Both the position numbers and the translations under genes were made by a program. From Nitratireductor sp. B36 (GTDB lineage Bacteria > Pseudomonadota > Alphaproteobacteria > Rhizobiales > Rhizobiaceae): a stretch of 64,000 nucleotides of DNA. Each line of letters starts with the position of its first letter. Position 1 is the stretch's first letter. Of the stretch, positions 19,324 to 29,674 are shown piece after piece. The notes below the pieces were generated by a model, which was not told where the DNA came from, did not search any database, and saw only the letters and a program-made list of their open reading frames with translations. The stretch is taken from positions 186,001 to 250,000 of the forward strand of contig NZ_JACKZY010000003.1 in the NCBI RefSeq assembly GCF_020833685.1, given 5' to 3'.

Positions 19324-20630
19324 CCACATTTTCCCCGCGCGAGATCGTTTCCGAACTCGATCGCTACATCATCGGCCAGAAGGATGCCAAGCGCGCCGTG
19401 GCTATTGCACTGCGCAATCGCTGGCGCCGGCAGCAGCTCGAACCCAAGCTGCGCGAAGAGGTGATGCCCAAGAACATCCTCATGATCGGCCCGACAGGTG
19501 TCGGCAAGACCGAAATTTCCAGACGTCTGGCCAAGCTCGCCGGTGCGCCCTTTGTGAAGGTGGAGGCCACCAAGTTCACCGAGGTCGGCTATGTGGGGCG
19601 CGATGTGGAACAGATCATCCGCGACCTGGTCGAAGTGTCCATCGGGCTGACGCGCGAGAAAATGCGCGAGAACGTCAAGGCGCGGGCTCATATGAACGCC
19701 GAAGAGCGGGTTCTTGAAGCGCTGGTTGGCAAAACGGCAAGCCCCGCCACGAAAGACAGTTTCCGCAAGAAGCTGCGCAACGGCGAACTGGACGACAAGG
19801 AAATCGAGGTGGAGGTCTCCGATTCCGGCAGCGGCATGCCCGGTTTTGAACTGCCTGGAATGCCCGGGGCCAATATTGGGGTTCTGAACATCAACGACAT
19901 GCTGCAGAAAGCCATGGGCGGCCAGCAGACCAAAAAGCGCAAGACGACGGTCAAGGAATCCTACGAACTCCTGATCGCCGATGAATCCGACAAGCTTCTC
20001 GACCAGGACGAGGTGACCCAGCGGGCGCTGGAATCCGCTCAGAACGATGGCATCGTCTTTCTCGACGAGATCGACAAGATCGCCACAAGGGAAGGTGGCG
20101 TCGGAGCTGGCGTCTCGCGCGAAGGCGTGCAGCGCGACCTGCTTCCACTGGTGGAGGGCACGACCGTCGCAACGAAATACGGGCCGGTGAAGACCGACCA
20201 TATTCTCTTCATCGCCTCCGGTGCGTTCCATGTCTCAAAACCCTCGGACCTGCTGCCCGAGCTGCAGGGTCGGCTCCCGATCCGCGTGGAATTGCGAGCG
20301 CTGGAGAAGGATGATTTCCGCCGCATTCTCACGGAAACCGAAGCGAGCCTCATAAAGCAGTATGTGGCGCTGATGGAGACGGAAGGCGTGACGCTGGAGT
20401 TCACCGACGATGCTATCGACCGGCTGGCGGCCATCGCTGTGGACCTCAACGCCACTGTGGAGAACATCGGAGCTCGCCGGTTGCAGACAGTGATGGAACG
20501 TGTGCTCGACGAGATATCTTTCGATGCTCCCGACCGGTCAGGCAGCGCGCTGAAGATCGATGCGGAGTATGTCGATGAAAATGTCGGAGATCTGGCCAGA
20601 AATACGGATCTGTCCCGCTTCATACTTTAG
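19320..20630 (+). CDS. hslU: ATP-dependent protease HslVU, ATPase subunit
   Basis: 436-residue AAA+ unfoldase feeding HslV. Walker A GPTGVGKT is at 57-64 and Walker [12 protein letters not shown] near 243. The I-domain insertion (about 110-235) is present, and the C-terminus NTDLSRFIL is the conserved docking tail for HslV. Its ATG overlaps the acetyltransferase stop by 4 nt. A 7-bp stem-loop without a T-run follows the stop. Confidence 0.98.
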   Translation: MTTFSPREIVSELDRYIIGQKDAKRAVAIALRNRWRRQQLEPKLREEVMPKNILMIGPTGVGKTEISRRLAKLAGAPFVKVEATKFTEVGYVGRDVEQIIRDLVEVSIGLTREKMRENVKARAHMNAEERVLEALVGKTASPATKDSFRKKLRNGELDDKEIEVEVSDSGSGMPGFELPGMPGANIGVLNINDMLQKAMGGQQTKKRKTTVKESYELLIADESDKLLDQDEVTQRALESAQNDGIVFLDEIDKIATREGGVGAGVSREGVQRDLLPLVEGTTVATKYGPVKTDHILFIASGAFHVSKPSDLLPELQGRLPIRVELRALEKDDFRRILTETEASLIKQYVALMETEGVTLEFTDDAIDRLAAIAVDLNATVENIGARRLQTVMERVLDEISFDAPDRSGSALKIDAEYVDENVGDLARNTDLSRFIL

Positions 20631-20643
20631 GGTCAATCGAAAT

Positions 20644-20668
20644 CATGGCCTTGCCTGGCAGGGCCATG
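20644..20668 (+). terminator. stem-loop after hslU, weak terminator
   Basis: CATGGCC / GGCCATG arms with an inner TGC/GCA pairing, 14 nt past the hslU stop. No T-run follows, so it may stabilise the mRNA 3' end rather than terminate. Confidence 0.4.
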
Positions 20669-20814
20669 AAGCCGGCTTCTCAAGTGTGACATCTCTGCCG
20701 CGGTCACGATGTCATCGCGCGCGGCCCACGAATGTCTCTCGACTTGCTGACAGGCTTTGCCTAACTTGCGCCTCATCCAAAAAAAGAATGCACCGGGGGC
20801 GCAAGCGGCGCGAC

Positions 20815-21792
20815 ATGGCATCACGGGCTCGATTGGTTATCGGCATTTGCGCCGGCTTGATGGGTGCTGGCGTTTTGCCCATCGCAGCGGCAAACCTGGT
20901 GCCGGAGGGCAATCGCAATGCCGAGCAGCCCCCCATACCCGGCGTTTCGGCAAAACGCACCAAATCCGCGCAAACCACTTATGATGCCAAATATGGCAAG
21001 GTCTATCAGCTACTGAAGAACGATAGCGGACTGGTTTCGAAGATCCGCTCCATTTCCGCCCGATATCAGATCGACCCCGTTCACATGGTGGGCGCTATCG
21101 TTGGCGAACACACCTACAATGTGGATGCGTATGACCGCCTGCAGACCTACTATGTAAAAGCCATTTCCTATCTGAAGAGTGATTTCTCCTTCTCCCATGG
21201 CGGCGAAACCGTTGGGCAGTTCATCAACCGACCCGAATTCGCCGAATGCGAGAAGGAAAAAGGCAGCTACGAGCTATGGAGCTGCCGCGAGGCGGTTTGG
21301 GACAAAACGTTCCGCGGAAAGAGCGTGGACGGGAAAAAATGGCCCAACGATCGTTTCGGTGCGGTGTTCTTCCAGCCCTTTTATGCCGGGCAGACCTTTG
21401 GTATCGGCCAGCTCAACCCACTGACCGCACTCAAAATGACTGACATGGTGCACAAGGTATCCGGGTTCAGACGGATCAGCCATGACAACCCGCAGGAAGT
21501 TTACCAGACCATCATGGATCCGGATAAGTCGCTCGCCTATGTCGCAGCGACCGTGAAAAAGTCTATCTCCGCCTATAAGCGTATTGCCGATTTCGACATT
21601 TCCGGAAATCCCGGCATTACGGCGACGCTCTACAATCTCGGCAATCCCGAGGCGCGCGCCGCGCGGCTTGCTGCCGAAAATCGCGTGCGCAGGGCAAAAG
21701 GCCAGAAGATAAAATTTCCTGAAGAAAACTATTATGGCTGGCTGGTGAATGACAAACTGGACGAGCTGAAGGCGCTCTTCCAAGATTCCTGA
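20815..21792 (+). CDS. DUF1402 family exported protein
   Basis: 325 residues. A signal peptide is evident (ARLVIGICAGLMGAGVLPIAAA, cleaved near 28). The mature part has the family's SKIRSISARYQIDPVHMVGAIVGEH and FGIGQLNPLTALKM segments, which recall lysozyme-like (transglycosylase) folds with a Glu in GEH. The function is not established. It is on the same strand as hslU but 184 bp away, and convergent with the XRE gene. A start 9 codons upstream (ATG at 20788) is also possible. Confidence 0.85.
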   Translation: MASRARLVIGICAGLMGAGVLPIAAANLVPEGNRNAEQPPIPGVSAKRTKSAQTTYDAKYGKVYQLLKNDSGLVSKIRSISARYQIDPVHMVGAIVGEHTYNVDAYDRLQTYYVKAISYLKSDFSFSHGGETVGQFINRPEFAECEKEKGSYELWSCREAVWDKTFRGKSVDGKKWPNDRFGAVFFQPFYAGQTFGIGQLNPLTALKMTDMVHKVSGFRRISHDNPQEVYQTIMDPDKSLAYVAATVKKSISAYKRIADFDISGNPGITATLYNLGNPEARAARLAAENRVRRAKGQKIKFPEENYYGWLVNDKLDELKALFQDS

Positions 21793-21798
21793 CGGCTT

Positions 21799-22179
21799 CT
21801 ATTTTTTGCCGACCGCGCGGTCCCCGGTGATATCACGCAACTGCTTCAGCAACAGGTCTATCTCGGCGCTCTTCAAAGAACCGATATGAGCCGCCAGAAG
21901 GTTGGCGAGTTCGGTGGCGTTGGGTGAAAGTCTTGCCGTGTCTACCACAACACGCGGGTGGGAAAGCTCCGCGATGCGCTGCATCTCGTCTGCGTCATCC
22001 CATATCACATTAAAATAGCCTATGATCTTTTGAACCATCGCCCAATTGGGCGGGCTGGCGCGGCCATGTTCCAAAGACGAGAGATAGGCAGCGCTTACGC
22101 CAATGGCTGCTGCCATTTCCTTCTGACTAACCCCACGCTCCCTTCGAAGCTGGCGGATTTTCTCACCAAGCGGTGTCAC
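21799..22179 (-). CDS. XRE-family helix-turn-helix regulator
   Basis: 126 residues. A Cro/CI-type HTH occupies about 5-62 (LRRERGVSQKEMAAAIGVSAAYLSSLEHG split over two helices), followed by a helical tail with NLLAAHIGSLKSAEIDLLLKQLRDI. No sensor domain is visible. The start overlaps the Smr gene stop by 4 nt, so it closes the mltA-smr operon. Regulated genes unknown. Confidence 0.92.
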   Translation of the reverse strand: MTPLGEKIRQLRRERGVSQKEMAAAIGVSAAYLSSLEHGRASPPNWAMVQKIIGYFNVIWDDADEMQRIAELSHPRVVVDTARLSPNATELANLLAAHIGSLKSAEIDLLLKQLRDITGDRAVGKK

Positions 22180-22739
22180 ATCCCGCTCCCGTGTTTCCGC
22201 TTCAGGCGAACATAAAACGCACCGCCTCCACCATGCCGGCGACTGGCCTCATCAATGCCGCTCACAAGCGAGGAAAACGGCGGCGTTGCAAGCCACTGCG
22301 GAACGGCACGCCGCAACACGCCATCACTTCCGAAAGAAGCTCCTTTTCCGGTGATGACCAACACATGGCGCACACCATCCGCATGGGCGCGGCTGAGGAA
22401 TGAAAGAAGAAGGCTATGTGCTTCGGGTTGCGTGAGCCCGTGGAGATCGACGCGGCCTTCCAAGGCAAGCCGGCCCCGCGCAAGCTTTGTATGGGTAGGC
22501 TTGTCTATTCGCCGTGTCGGATGGGCTTTCGGCGCAGGGGCCTCCCTGAGAACTGGCTTGGGAGAATTCTTACTGCCGGTGTTCTTTGCCACCAGGCGGG
22601 AAAGCTCTGCCATGGTTTCGTCGGTCGGCTCCGGCGCCTCTTCCAGCATCTTTCCCTTCAGCGGCTCGGTTGACCGCGCCACCCGGTTCCAAAGGATGCG
22701 GTCTTCCATGCTCAGGCGCTTGGGCGTGTGGGTGCTCAT
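22176..22739 (-). CDS. Smr domain nuclease
   Basis: 187 residues. A disordered N-terminal half is followed by a C-terminal Smr domain, with DLHG at 98-101 and TGKG at 130-133, the two motifs of the MutS2-type nicking endonuclease fold. Stand-alone Smr proteins cleave DNA or RNA; the substrate here is unknown. It follows mltA by 3 nt and is coupled to the XRE regulator. Confidence 0.93.
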   Translation of the reverse strand: MSTHTPKRLSMEDRILWNRVARSTEPLKGKMLEEAPEPTDETMAELSRLVAKNTGSKNSPKPVLREAPAPKAHPTRRIDKPTHTKLARGRLALEGRVDLHGLTQPEAHSLLLSFLSRAHADGVRHVLVITGKGASFGSDGVLRRAVPQWLATPPFSSLVSGIDEASRRHGGGGAFYVRLKRKHGSGM

Positions 22740-22742
22740 GGA

Positions 22743-23876
22743 TCAGCGTCCCAGGAGCGTGCGTGGAACCAGTGCATAGAAATCCGCTTTGTGGCGGATG
22801 CCGCCAGCGATCTCTCCTGCCGCAGTTCCGCTACCGATGAAAAGATCGGCGCGTGCCTGACCTGTAATCGCCGAACCTGTGTCCTGTGCGATCATCAAGC
22901 GGCGAAACGGGCCATTATCCACTGCATGAAGATCCGGCGCGTCAATGAAAAAGGGGGTGCCAAATGTGTGAAGGAGGCGATCAACCGCGATCGAGCGACC
23001 GGGTGTCAGCTGAACCTTCGCGGCAGCGACCGGGCCCAGTTCGCGATCACCCATTTCTGTTTCCCGAAAAAAGATGAACGAGCGATTCTGCCATAGAATC
23101 TCGTCGATCCGGTTCGGATTCTCCGAAAACCACGCGCGAATACTCTGCATTGTGACCGCATCTGGAGAAAGTTCGCCGCGTTCGATGAGCACCCTGCCTA
23201 CACCCGTGAAATGATGACCGGATTTGGCGGCGTAAGTGACACGCATTGCCGATCCGTCCTGGAGACGCAGGCGAGCAGCACCCTGGACATGGATGAAATA
23301 GGCATCGACCCTGTCATCCAACCAGACAAGCTCCAACCCGCGGCCCGTCAAGGCACCGCGATCGATTTCGCCGCGATCGTGAAAGGCGACAAGTCCGCGG
23401 TCCGTCTCCCTGGCAAACGCGAAATAGGGGTCCAGATCCGGCGGCCTGTTGCTGTCGTCGACATCAACCAAATCGTCCGGGCGCCGGTAAAGCGGGACAT
23501 GGAAACGCTCGGTTTTGACGCGTGAAGCTTCGACTTCAGGTTCATAATAACCCGTCACAAAGCCTGGGCCGCCATCCTCCGACTTGATACGGCAGGGAAT
23601 GAAATGACTTTCAAAAAAGGCGCGCGCTGACCGCTCATCGATATCCGGCATGGCGCGCGCTGCCGTGTACGCAGGGGCAAAGGCAGAAAGGACAATACCG
23701 AGAGAGCCCGAGCGATATGGCTTTGTCTCAACTTGGGTCGCCGAACGGGCAAAGGCACGAAAAGCCTCGAGAAGGGTATCCTGCCGCCATCCGGGCACAT
23801 CGTCGAAGGAGCAGCGCTCAATGCCTGGCGAAAGCGCCGCAAAAGATGCGGCCGTGCACGACGCTTCGCCCGACAA
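22743..23876 (-). CDS. mltA: membrane-bound lytic murein transglycosylase A
   Basis: 377-residue MltA barrel with a C-terminal 3D domain. FVTGYYEPEVEAS, VWLDDRVDAYFIHVQGAARL and the 3D-domain tail (DAPDLHAVDNGPFRRLMIAQDTGSAI read in two pieces) identify it. It cleaves glycan strands to 1,6-anhydro muropeptides in the periplasm. The only start ahead of the domain is TTG, directly after the Tim44-like stop; no clear lipoprotein signal is seen at this start, so export is unresolved. Operon: Tim44-like, mltA, smr, xre. Confidence 0.92.
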   Translation of the reverse strand: MSGEASCTAASFAALSPGIERCSFDDVPGWRQDTLLEAFRAFARSATQVETKPYRSGSLGIVLSAFAPAYTAARAMPDIDERSARAFFESHFIPCRIKSEDGGPGFVTGYYEPEVEASRVKTERFHVPLYRRPDDLVDVDDSNRPPDLDPYFAFARETDRGLVAFHDRGEIDRGALTGRGLELVWLDDRVDAYFIHVQGAARLRLQDGSAMRVTYAAKSGHHFTGVGRVLIERGELSPDAVTMQSIRAWFSENPNRIDEILWQNRSFIFFRETEMGDRELGPVAAAKVQLTPGRSIAVDRLLHTFGTPFFIDAPDLHAVDNGPFRRLMIAQDTGSAITGQARADLFIGSGTAAGEIAGGIRHKADFYALVPRTLLGR

Positions 23877-23879
23877 GGA

Positions 23880-24587
23880 TCAATCCTCGGCTTCGGTGGC
23901 GACAAGCTTCCAGTTGGGGTCGCGGGAACGCGTATCACGCGCGAAAGTCCAGACGTCCTTGACCTCAGCCACGGTCTCCGGATCACCGTCGATCACCTCG
24001 CCGGCGCTGTCGCGCGTGGCAGAGATGAGTTCGCTGACAATGCGCAAAGTGACATGTGCTTCGGAACCCTTCATCTCGGCTGCGATGATCGTCATGTCGT
24101 CAATGCCGACAAACGAGGATTCGATCTTCTCCTTGCGCTTCTCGCGTTCGTCGATGGCAGAGACAAAACCCTCGTATACCTCACGGGAGAGCAGGTTTTT
24201 CAGCGTACGACGATCACCATCGGCGAAAGCCATAACGATCATTTCGTAGGCCATTTTTGCGCCGTCAACGAAGCTCTTGGGCGCAAAGGAGGGATCCGCA
24301 TCCCGGATGGCGCGCATTCCTTTGTTCAATTCGGTGCCAGGTTTTGCAACCTTGTCGATATCGGCGTAGATCTGATCGGGTTCCGCGGCACCCTTGCGAC
24401 GCGGCAACGACACCACATTCTCCCCGTTAGCGCCCTGTTCTTTCCGGGATCCGTTGCGACCGGCCGTGTAGGGATCGAACGGTGGACGCTCATTGCCCGT
24501 GCGCCGGCCCAGCACATTGCGCAACTGGAAAAAGATCACCACAGCGGCAATCAGGAAGAAAATCGTGCCGAAATCGAAGAATTCCAT
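23880..24587 (-). CDS. Tim44/TimA domain protein
   Basis: 235 residues from the ATG of MEFFDFGTIFFLIAAVVIF; an upstream extension of the frame lacks homology. One N-terminal membrane helix (about 6-24) anchors it. A Pro/Arg-rich linker precedes the Tim44-like domain (about 90-230) ending SRDPNWKLVATEAED. Family members include mitochondrial import motor Tim44 and alphaproteobacterial TimA, which sits at the inner membrane. A role in protein secretion fits the nearby secB but is inference. Confidence 0.92.
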   Translation of the reverse strand: MEFFDFGTIFFLIAAVVIFFQLRNVLGRRTGNERPPFDPYTAGRNGSRKEQGANGENVVSLPRRKGAAEPDQIYADIDKVAKPGTELNKGMRAIRDADPSFAPKSFVDGAKMAYEMIVMAFADGDRRTLKNLLSREVYEGFVSAIDEREKRKEKIESSFVGIDDMTIIAAEMKGSEAHVTLRIVSELISATRDSAGEVIDGDPETVAEVKDVWTFARDTRSRDPNWKLVATEAED

Positions 24588-24725
24588 AACGTCCAGCCAA
24601 ACGAGCCACTGTGTTCCACAGCACCTGCCGGCTCGGGGCAGGCGCAGAGGCGACGGCATCCCGTCCCTAACGGAAATCATATAGAACGCAGGGAGCCATC
24701 ATTCAAATTTTCGGTCAGAATACCT

Positions 24726-25295
24726 ATGTTTTCTCAACTGGCCAGCATGGAACGGTCAGAATCGGCTGAAACACCCAACAAGGCTAACAGGTTCGTGCGC
24801 TTTTCCATCGTCCCCTTCCTGCTTCTCGCCATTCCGCTCGCTGAAATCGCGACTTTCGTCGTGGTTGGCAGCCAGATTGGCGTCTTCCCCACGCTCGGCC
24901 TGGTCGTTGTTACGGCTATTGCCGGCTCCATCCTGCTCCGGGTTCAAGGGTTTGGCGTTGTTCGTCGGATTCAGGAAACGATGAATGACGGCGGGGTGCC
25001 TGGCCGCGATCTTGTTCATGGCATGATGATCATGGTTGCCGGCGTGTTGCTGCTGACCCCGGGCTTTGTCACGGACACGCTGGGTTTCCTGCTCTTCGTT
25101 CCGGCTATCCGGGACGCGGGTTGGTCATTCCTGCGCAACCGCATCGTGATTTTGGGTGGTGCAGCATCTCCCCGCACGGATCGCGCCTCGGGCCGTCGGC
25201 GCGACCCCGATCCCCAGACAATCGATCTCACAGCGGACGATTACAGCGATACTGGAAACGACCGGTCACCATGGCGTAAACCCGATCAGGACTAG
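24726..25295 (+). CDS. fxsA: FxsA family membrane protein
   Basis: 189 residues with FxsA topology: helices at about 24-46, 50-70 and 97-125, with the loop GVPGRDLVHGMM and LLTPGFVTDTLGFLLFVP. The C-terminus is charged and disordered. In E. coli FxsA (suppressor of F exclusion of phage T7) titrates the phage-exclusion protein PifA at the membrane. The host role is unknown. Divergent from the Tim44-like gene across 138 bp. A start 7 codons downstream (MERSES) is equally possible. Confidence 0.9.
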   Translation: MFSQLASMERSESAETPNKANRFVRFSIVPFLLLAIPLAEIATFVVVGSQIGVFPTLGLVVVTAIAGSILLRVQGFGVVRRIQETMNDGGVPGRDLVHGMMIMVAGVLLLTPGFVTDTLGFLLFVPAIRDAGWSFLRNRIVILGGAASPRTDRASGRRRDPDPQTIDLTADDYSDTGNDRSPWRKPDQD

Positions 25296-25406
25296 TTTCC
25301 GGACCCGGCGCCGCCTTGTCATGCGCCAATGCCCATGCTAGCGAGCAGGCAAATTCAAAAAAGGGGAGCCGTGGCGGCTGCCGAACCACGCTTGAGGAAT
25401 AAACGC

Positions 25407-25904
25407 ATGGCGAAAAAACCAGAAGAAAAGACCGAAGCTGCCAAGGCAGGCAATGGTGCTCAGCCCTCTCTCAATGTACTGACGCAGTATGTGAAGGATC
25501 TGTCCTTTGAGAGTCCAGGTGCCCCCCAGTCGCTCCGCGGTCGTTCCGAGGCTCCAGCGATCAACATCAACGTCAATGTCAACGCCAACCCGCTTGGCGA
25601 CACGGACTATGATGTGGTGCTGACGCTCAATGCCAAGGCCGAGGCAGAAGGCAAAGTCCTGTTCAATGTCGAGTTGATCTACGGCGGTGTCTTCCGGGTG
25701 GCCGGATTCCCTCAAGAGCACATGCTCCCGGTTCTCTTCATCGAGTGCCCGCGTCTGCTGTTCCCATTTGCCCGTCAGGTCATCGCCGATACGACGCGTG
25801 CGGGTGGCTTCCCGCCGCTGATGATCGATCCGATCGATTTTGCCCGCATGTTCCAGCAGCGTGTTGCCGAGGAACAGGCGAAGGGGCAGGTTCAGGTTTC
25901 CTGA
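25407..25904 (+). CDS. secB: protein-export chaperone SecB
   Basis: 165-residue homotetrameric chaperone that holds preproteins unfolded and hands them to Sec[37 protein letters not shown] split over the core, and [16 protein letters not shown] are diagnostic. Length is normal from this ATG. A terminator follows. Co-directional with fxsA at a 111-bp distance. Confidence 0.98.
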   Translation: MAKKPEEKTEAAKAGNGAQPSLNVLTQYVKDLSFESPGAPQSLRGRSEAPAININVNVNANPLGDTDYDVVLTLNAKAEAEGKVLFNVELIYGGVFRVAGFPQEHMLPVLFIECPRLLFPFARQVIADTTRAGGFPPLMIDPIDFARMFQQRVAEEQAKGQVQVS

Positions 25905-25929
25905 AGCAAAAAAATTCCATGGTTTCAGA

Positions 25930-25961
25930 CGGGGCGGTGCTTTCGAGCGCCGCCCCGTTTT
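25930..25961 (+). terminator. Rho-independent terminator of secB
   Basis: CGGGGCGGTGCT / AGCGCCGCCCCG stem with one G-T wobble, TTCG tetraloop and TTTT tail. Confidence 0.9.
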
Positions 25962-26020
25962 GGTTCTGAGCAGATTATTCTGGGCAGGATCCACCACCGG
26001 GCATATTGAGGCGGCGGTGT

Positions 26021-26722
26021 TCAGCTGCGCAAAGTGTGCCAGAGGGACTTTTCACCGAGCTTCTCGACCAGTGCCTCATGCGCTGCCCGCTCGGCTTCGC
26101 TGATCCGGGGGGGTAGGGGTACAGGTCTTGCTGAAACTCTGATCGAGCTATGGTTCGCATCCCGTCCCGCATCATGGCCACCGGATGAAACCTCAAGCCC
26201 CAGCGCAGCCTGCTTTCCACCGATAAGCTCGATGTAGACCTCGGCAAGAAGCTCGGCGTCGAGCAAAGCGCCGTGCTTGGTGCGGTGGCTGTTGTCGATC
26301 CCATAGCGGCGGCAGAGCGCATCGAGCGAATTCGGGCCCATCGGATGTTTGCGCCGTGCGATCGCCAATGTATCAACGACCAGCCCCGGATCCACAGGTG
26401 GCACGCCGAGGCGGTCAAATTCGGCATTGATAAAGCCGATGTCGAAATTGGCGTTGTGCGCGACGAGCTTTGCACCATCGATAAATTCCAGAAATTCATC
26501 GAGAATTGCCCCGAACACCGGTTTATCAGCCAGATCCGCATCGGAAATGCCGTGAACCGCCTGGGCTTCGGGGTGAACGGAGCGCCCCTGTGCATTGATG
26601 AAATGATGAAGTGAGCGGCCCGTCGGAAACCGGTTGTCCAGTTCGACACAGCCAAGCTCAATCACCCGGTCCTCATTGGGATCAAGGCCTGTGGTTTCTG
26701 TATCAAAAACGATTTCGCGCAT
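26021..26722 (-). CDS. dnaQ: DNA polymerase III epsilon subunit (proofreading exonuclease)
   Basis: 233-residue DEDDh 3'-5' exonuclease. Exo I DTETTG is at 7-12, Exo II is in AHNANFDIGFINAEF, and Exo III-epsilon in HRTKHGALLDAEL. The C-terminus carries the short polymerase-binding extension. It is the last gene of the minus-strand run leading away from the candidate origin, downstream of coaE by 65 nt. Confidence 0.97.
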   Translation of the reverse strand: MREIVFDTETTGLDPNEDRVIELGCVELDNRFPTGRSLHHFINAQGRSVHPEAQAVHGISDADLADKPVFGAILDEFLEFIDGAKLVAHNANFDIGFINAEFDRLGVPPVDPGLVVDTLAIARRKHPMGPNSLDALCRRYGIDNSHRTKHGALLDAELLAEVYIELIGGKQAALGLEVSSGGHDAGRDANHSSIRVSARPVPLPPRISEAERAAHEALVEKLGEKSLWHTLRS

Positions 26723-26787
26723 TCCTACACTCCGGAGGTCGGACTAGATCAACATGCGCATCCGCCACGAAAGACGCAAGGCGGCGG

Positions 26788-27390
26788 TCAGGTTGGAACC
26801 TCATCCGCTGGGGAAAGTTCGCGTATCACGGCCCTCACAGCCTGTCGCGCCGGTTCCATACCCTCGCCCGTGTCGATAATGAAATCCGCGCGCCTGCGCT
26901 TTTCCGCATCGGGCACCTGTCGTGCGAGGATTGCCGCGAACTTTTCCTCCGTCATCCCGGGCCGGGCGAGGACACGTCTGCGTTGCTCTTCCGCAGAGGC
27001 AGTTACCACGACGATGCGGTCGACACGATCTTCCCCGCCGGTCTCGAAAAGAAGCGGTATATCGAGCACGACGATTGGTGTGGCATTCTCCCGGTGGCCG
27101 GCGACGAAATCATCAGCATCCTGACGCACAAGGGGATGGACGATCTCTTCCAGCGCTTTGAAGGCTTCCGGCTTGCCCATCACCGCTTCGGCAAGGCGGG
27201 CCCGGTCGACCGTGCCCTCGATCACGGTTCCGGGAAAGCGCGCCTCGATCAGCGGCGCGGCGACGCCAGTGTATAGACGATGCACCGCCGCATCAGCATC
27301 GTGAACCGGGATACCTTCGTCCATGAACATCTTGCCCGTGGTCGACTTTCCCATACCGATGGAGCCGGTCAGGCCGAGAACAACGGTCAT
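26788..27390 (-). CDS. coaE: dephospho-CoA kinase
   Basis: 200 residues. P-loop GSIGMGKS at 9-16 ([16 protein letters not shown]), then [12 protein letters not shown] and [18 protein letters not shown], all CoaE motifs. It carries out the last step of coenzyme A synthesis. Its ATG overlaps the aroE stop by 4 nt, so the two are coupled. coaA, the first step, lies elsewhere in the window with the his genes. Confidence 0.97.
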   Translation of the reverse strand: MTVVLGLTGSIGMGKSTTGKMFMDEGIPVHDADAAVHRLYTGVAAPLIEARFPGTVIEGTVDRARLAEAVMGKPEAFKALEEIVHPLVRQDADDFVAGHRENATPIVVLDIPLLFETGGEDRVDRIVVVTASAEEQRRRVLARPGMTEEKFAAILARQVPDAEKRRRADFIIDTGEGMEPARQAVRAVIRELSPADEVPT

Positions 27391-28220
27391 GATGTCTCTC
27401 CGCCCGCTAGCACGTGCGTACGCAGTGCCTCCGTCACGCTCGGTCGAACACCGAACCAGCGCTCGAATCCGGGCACGGCCTGATGCAACAACATGCCGAG
27501 GCCGTCGATCGCTTTCAGCCCACGCTTTTCGGCTGCAGCGAGAAGATCGGTCTTCAGCGGGGCATATACAATATCGCTGATTATTGCGCTGTCCGGCAAA
27601 GGCTCGAGCGAAATATCAAGCGCCGGCTGGCCCGTCATGCCGAGCGCGCTCGTGTTGACCAGAAGATCTGCATTGCGAAGGAGCGCAGGTATTTCCGCCC
27701 AGCCGTGAGCGCTGACGCCGGCGCCGAAACGGGTCGAGAGTTCCTGCGCACGGGCAAGTGTGCGATTCACGATGCAGATTCTCTTGTAGCCGGCTTTTTG
27801 TATGGCATGAACGATGGCTCGGGCCGCGCCGCCAGCACCAAGCACAATTGCTGCTTCACCATCTTTCCAGCCCGGGGCGCCGGCGCTCAAATGTGCGGCA
27901 AAGCCGTAGGCATCCGTGTTTCCACCAATCAATTTGCCGGATTCAAACCAAAGCGTGTTGACCGCTCCAATCATCTCCGCCGCTTCATCGCGCCGGTGAA
28001 CCGCGGCAAAAGCCGCTTCCTTGTGGGGCAGCGTGACGTTGCCGCCGGCATACCCAGAAGCCGGCAAATTCCTGAGAAAGGTAGCGAAATCAAGCGGAGC
28101 GACGTCCAGCTTTTCATAGCTGCCGTCGATGCCATGCTCGGCAAGCCAGAACCCGTGAATGAGCGGCGAACGGGAATGGGCGATCGGGTGCCCACAGACG
28201 AATGCGCGGATCTCAGCCAT
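27387..28220 (-). CDS. aroE: shikimate dehydrogenase (NADP)
   Basis: 277 residues. The N-terminal shikimate domain has [15 protein letters not shown] and the catalytic Lys67 in [11 protein letters not shown]. The NADP-binding domain has [11 protein letters not shown] and the NRTLARA phosphate-binding loop. Start at ATG 28220 gives the family N-terminus; the frame runs 18 codons further upstream. It overlaps maf by 8 nt and coaE by 4 nt. Confidence 0.97.
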   Translation of the reverse strand: MAEIRAFVCGHPIAHSRSPLIHGFWLAEHGIDGSYEKLDVAPLDFATFLRNLPASGYAGGNVTLPHKEAAFAAVHRRDEAAEMIGAVNTLWFESGKLIGGNTDAYGFAAHLSAGAPGWKDGEAAIVLGAGGAARAIVHAIQKAGYKRICIVNRTLARAQELSTRFGAGVSAHGWAEIPALLRNADLLVNTSALGMTGQPALDISLEPLPDSAIISDIVYAPLKTDLLAAAEKRGLKAIDGLGMLLHQAVPGFERWFGVRPSVTEALRTHVLAGGETS

Positions 28221-28818
28221 CAATGGCACCCAGGCTGCGAAGCTCGGCCAGCAGCGGCAACAGCGGAAGGCCAACTATGGTGAACGTGTCGCCTTCGATC
28301 TTCTCAAACAGCTGAATGCCTTCTCCTTCGATCTGGTAAGCACCCACACTCGAAAGTGCCTTTTCTCCCACACTGGAAAGGTGGCGACCAATGAAGCCGG
28401 GATCGAGATCACGCATGGTGAGACGCGCAACACCCACATGCCGCCAGATCACCTCACCGTCCCGCGCGATGACCACAGCGCTGTTAAGCTGATGCGTTCG
28501 GCCGGATAGTTTTAGAAGATGGCGGCGCGCGCCCTCCATATCAGCCGGCTTGTGAAAGAGTTCATCACCCAGCGAAAGTGTCTGATCCGCGCCAATCACC
28601 AGCGCGCCCGGCTCACGTTCGGAGACATCGACGGCCTTGGCTTCCGCGAGGATCTGAGCCACTGTCTCGGGATCGGCGCCGCTGCCCTCAAGAGTATTTT
28701 CCACGGCGCGCTCATCGATTTCCGCGCGTTCAACACGGAAGGCCACACCGGCATCGCGCAGCATTTTCTGGCGAAAGACACTGCCGGACGCCAGAATGAT
28801 GTCGGTGTTGTCGGTCAT
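28213..28818 (-). CDS. maf: Maf family nucleotide pyrophosphatase
   Basis: 201 residues. [13 protein letters not shown] is the N-terminal Maf signature and [12 protein letters not shown] the second; [21 protein letters not shown] closes the active site. Maf proteins hydrolyse non-canonical or pyrimidine nucleoside triphosphates. The ATG follows GAGGGTGACGAC; ppsR ends 4 nt upstream. Subtype (YhdE or YceF) cannot be settled by eye. Confidence 0.95.
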   Translation of the reverse strand: MTDNTDIILASGSVFRQKMLRDAGVAFRVERAEIDERAVENTLEGSGADPETVAQILAEAKAVDVSEREPGALVIGADQTLSLGDELFHKPADMEGARRHLLKLSGRTHQLNSAVVIARDGEVIWRHVGVARLTMRDLDPGFIGRHLSSVGEKALSSVGAYQIEGEGIQLFEKIEGDTFTIVGLPLLPLLAELRSLGAIDG

Positions 28819-28822
28819 GTCG

Positions 28823-29674
28823 TCACCCTCTGTTCTCCTTCGACTTCGCATATAATGCGAGAATGGCAGCAGCGGTTTCCTCGATCGAGCGGCGGGTTAC
28901 ATCTATCACCGGCCAGCCATGGCGTGCGCAGAGCTGGCGCGCATAGGCGATCTCCCGGGAAATGGTCACCCGGTCGGTATAGGGATTAAACGCGTTTTCA
29001 TCCACCGATCCCAGAATCCGGTTCTGGCGAATCTGCGAAATGCGTTCCGCAGATGCGACCAGCCCCACGATCAAAGGCCGTTTCGCACTGGAAAGCTGCT
29101 CCGGCAGCTTCATGTCCAGAACGATGGGCACATTTGCGGTCTTTACGCCCCTGTTAGCCAGATAGATGCTGGTTGGCGTCTTTGATGTACGGGAGATACC
29201 CACCAGGATGACATCGGCTTCCTCCACATCGAGTGGCAGTTGTCCATCATCATGATCCATTGTGAAGTTCAGCGCATCGATGCGATGAAAATATTGGGCG
29301 TCGAGCACGTGCTGAGCTCCCATGCGCCTTCCCGCCGGCGTGCCGAGATAAGACTGAAACACCATCAGAACCGGCTCGAGCACGGATACACAGGGCAGGC
29401 CGAGCACAGCGCAACCTTCATCCACCTGGCGGGCAAGCTTCTGGTCCACCACCGTATACAGCACGATGCCGGGCTCGCGCTCCACCTCGTCAAGCACACG
29501 AGCGAGCTGCTTCTCGTTTCGAATCAGCGGGTAGATGTGCTCGATCGCCCGCGCATCCTTGTATTGCGCGGCAGCAGCGCGTCCCGCGGCGAGCAGAGTC
29601 TCGCCGGTCGCATCAGAAATCATGTGAAGATGGAAGAAGCGCTGCGGCTGTTGCACGGATTTTTGCCCCGCCAT
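28823..29674 (-). CDS. ppsR: PEP synthetase regulatory kinase/pyrophosphorylase (DUF299)
   Basis: 283 residues of the DUF299 family, bifunctional serine/threonine kinase and Pi-dependent pyrophosphorylase of PEP synthetase or pyruvate phosphate dikinase. [19 protein letters not shown] is the diagnostic N-terminus, [18 protein letters not shown] the nucleotide loop and [14 protein letters not shown] the second phosphate loop. The start at MAGQK matches rhizobial homologues; the open frame upstream reaches into the candidate origin and is not used. It is divergent from hemE, the conserved oriC-flanking pair of alphaproteobacteria. Confidence 0.96.
   Translation of the reverse strand: MAGQKSVQQPQRFFHLHMISDATGETLLAAGRAAAAQYKDARAIEHIYPLIRNEKQLARVLDEVEREPGIVLYTVVDQKLARQVDEGCAVLGLPCVSVLEPVLMVFQSYLGTPAGRRMGAQHVLDAQYFHRIDALNFTMDHDDGQLPLDVEEADVILVGISRTSKTPTSIYLANRGVKTANVPIVLDMKLPEQLSSAKRPLIVGLVASAERISQIRQNRILGSVDENAFNPYTDRVTISREIAYARQLCARHGWPVIDVTRRSIEETAAAILALYAKSKENRG

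Noticed and set aside
23733-24725. Long N-terminal extension of the fxsA frame
   Set aside because: It is antisense to the Tim44-like gene; FxsA homology and length begin at 24726.
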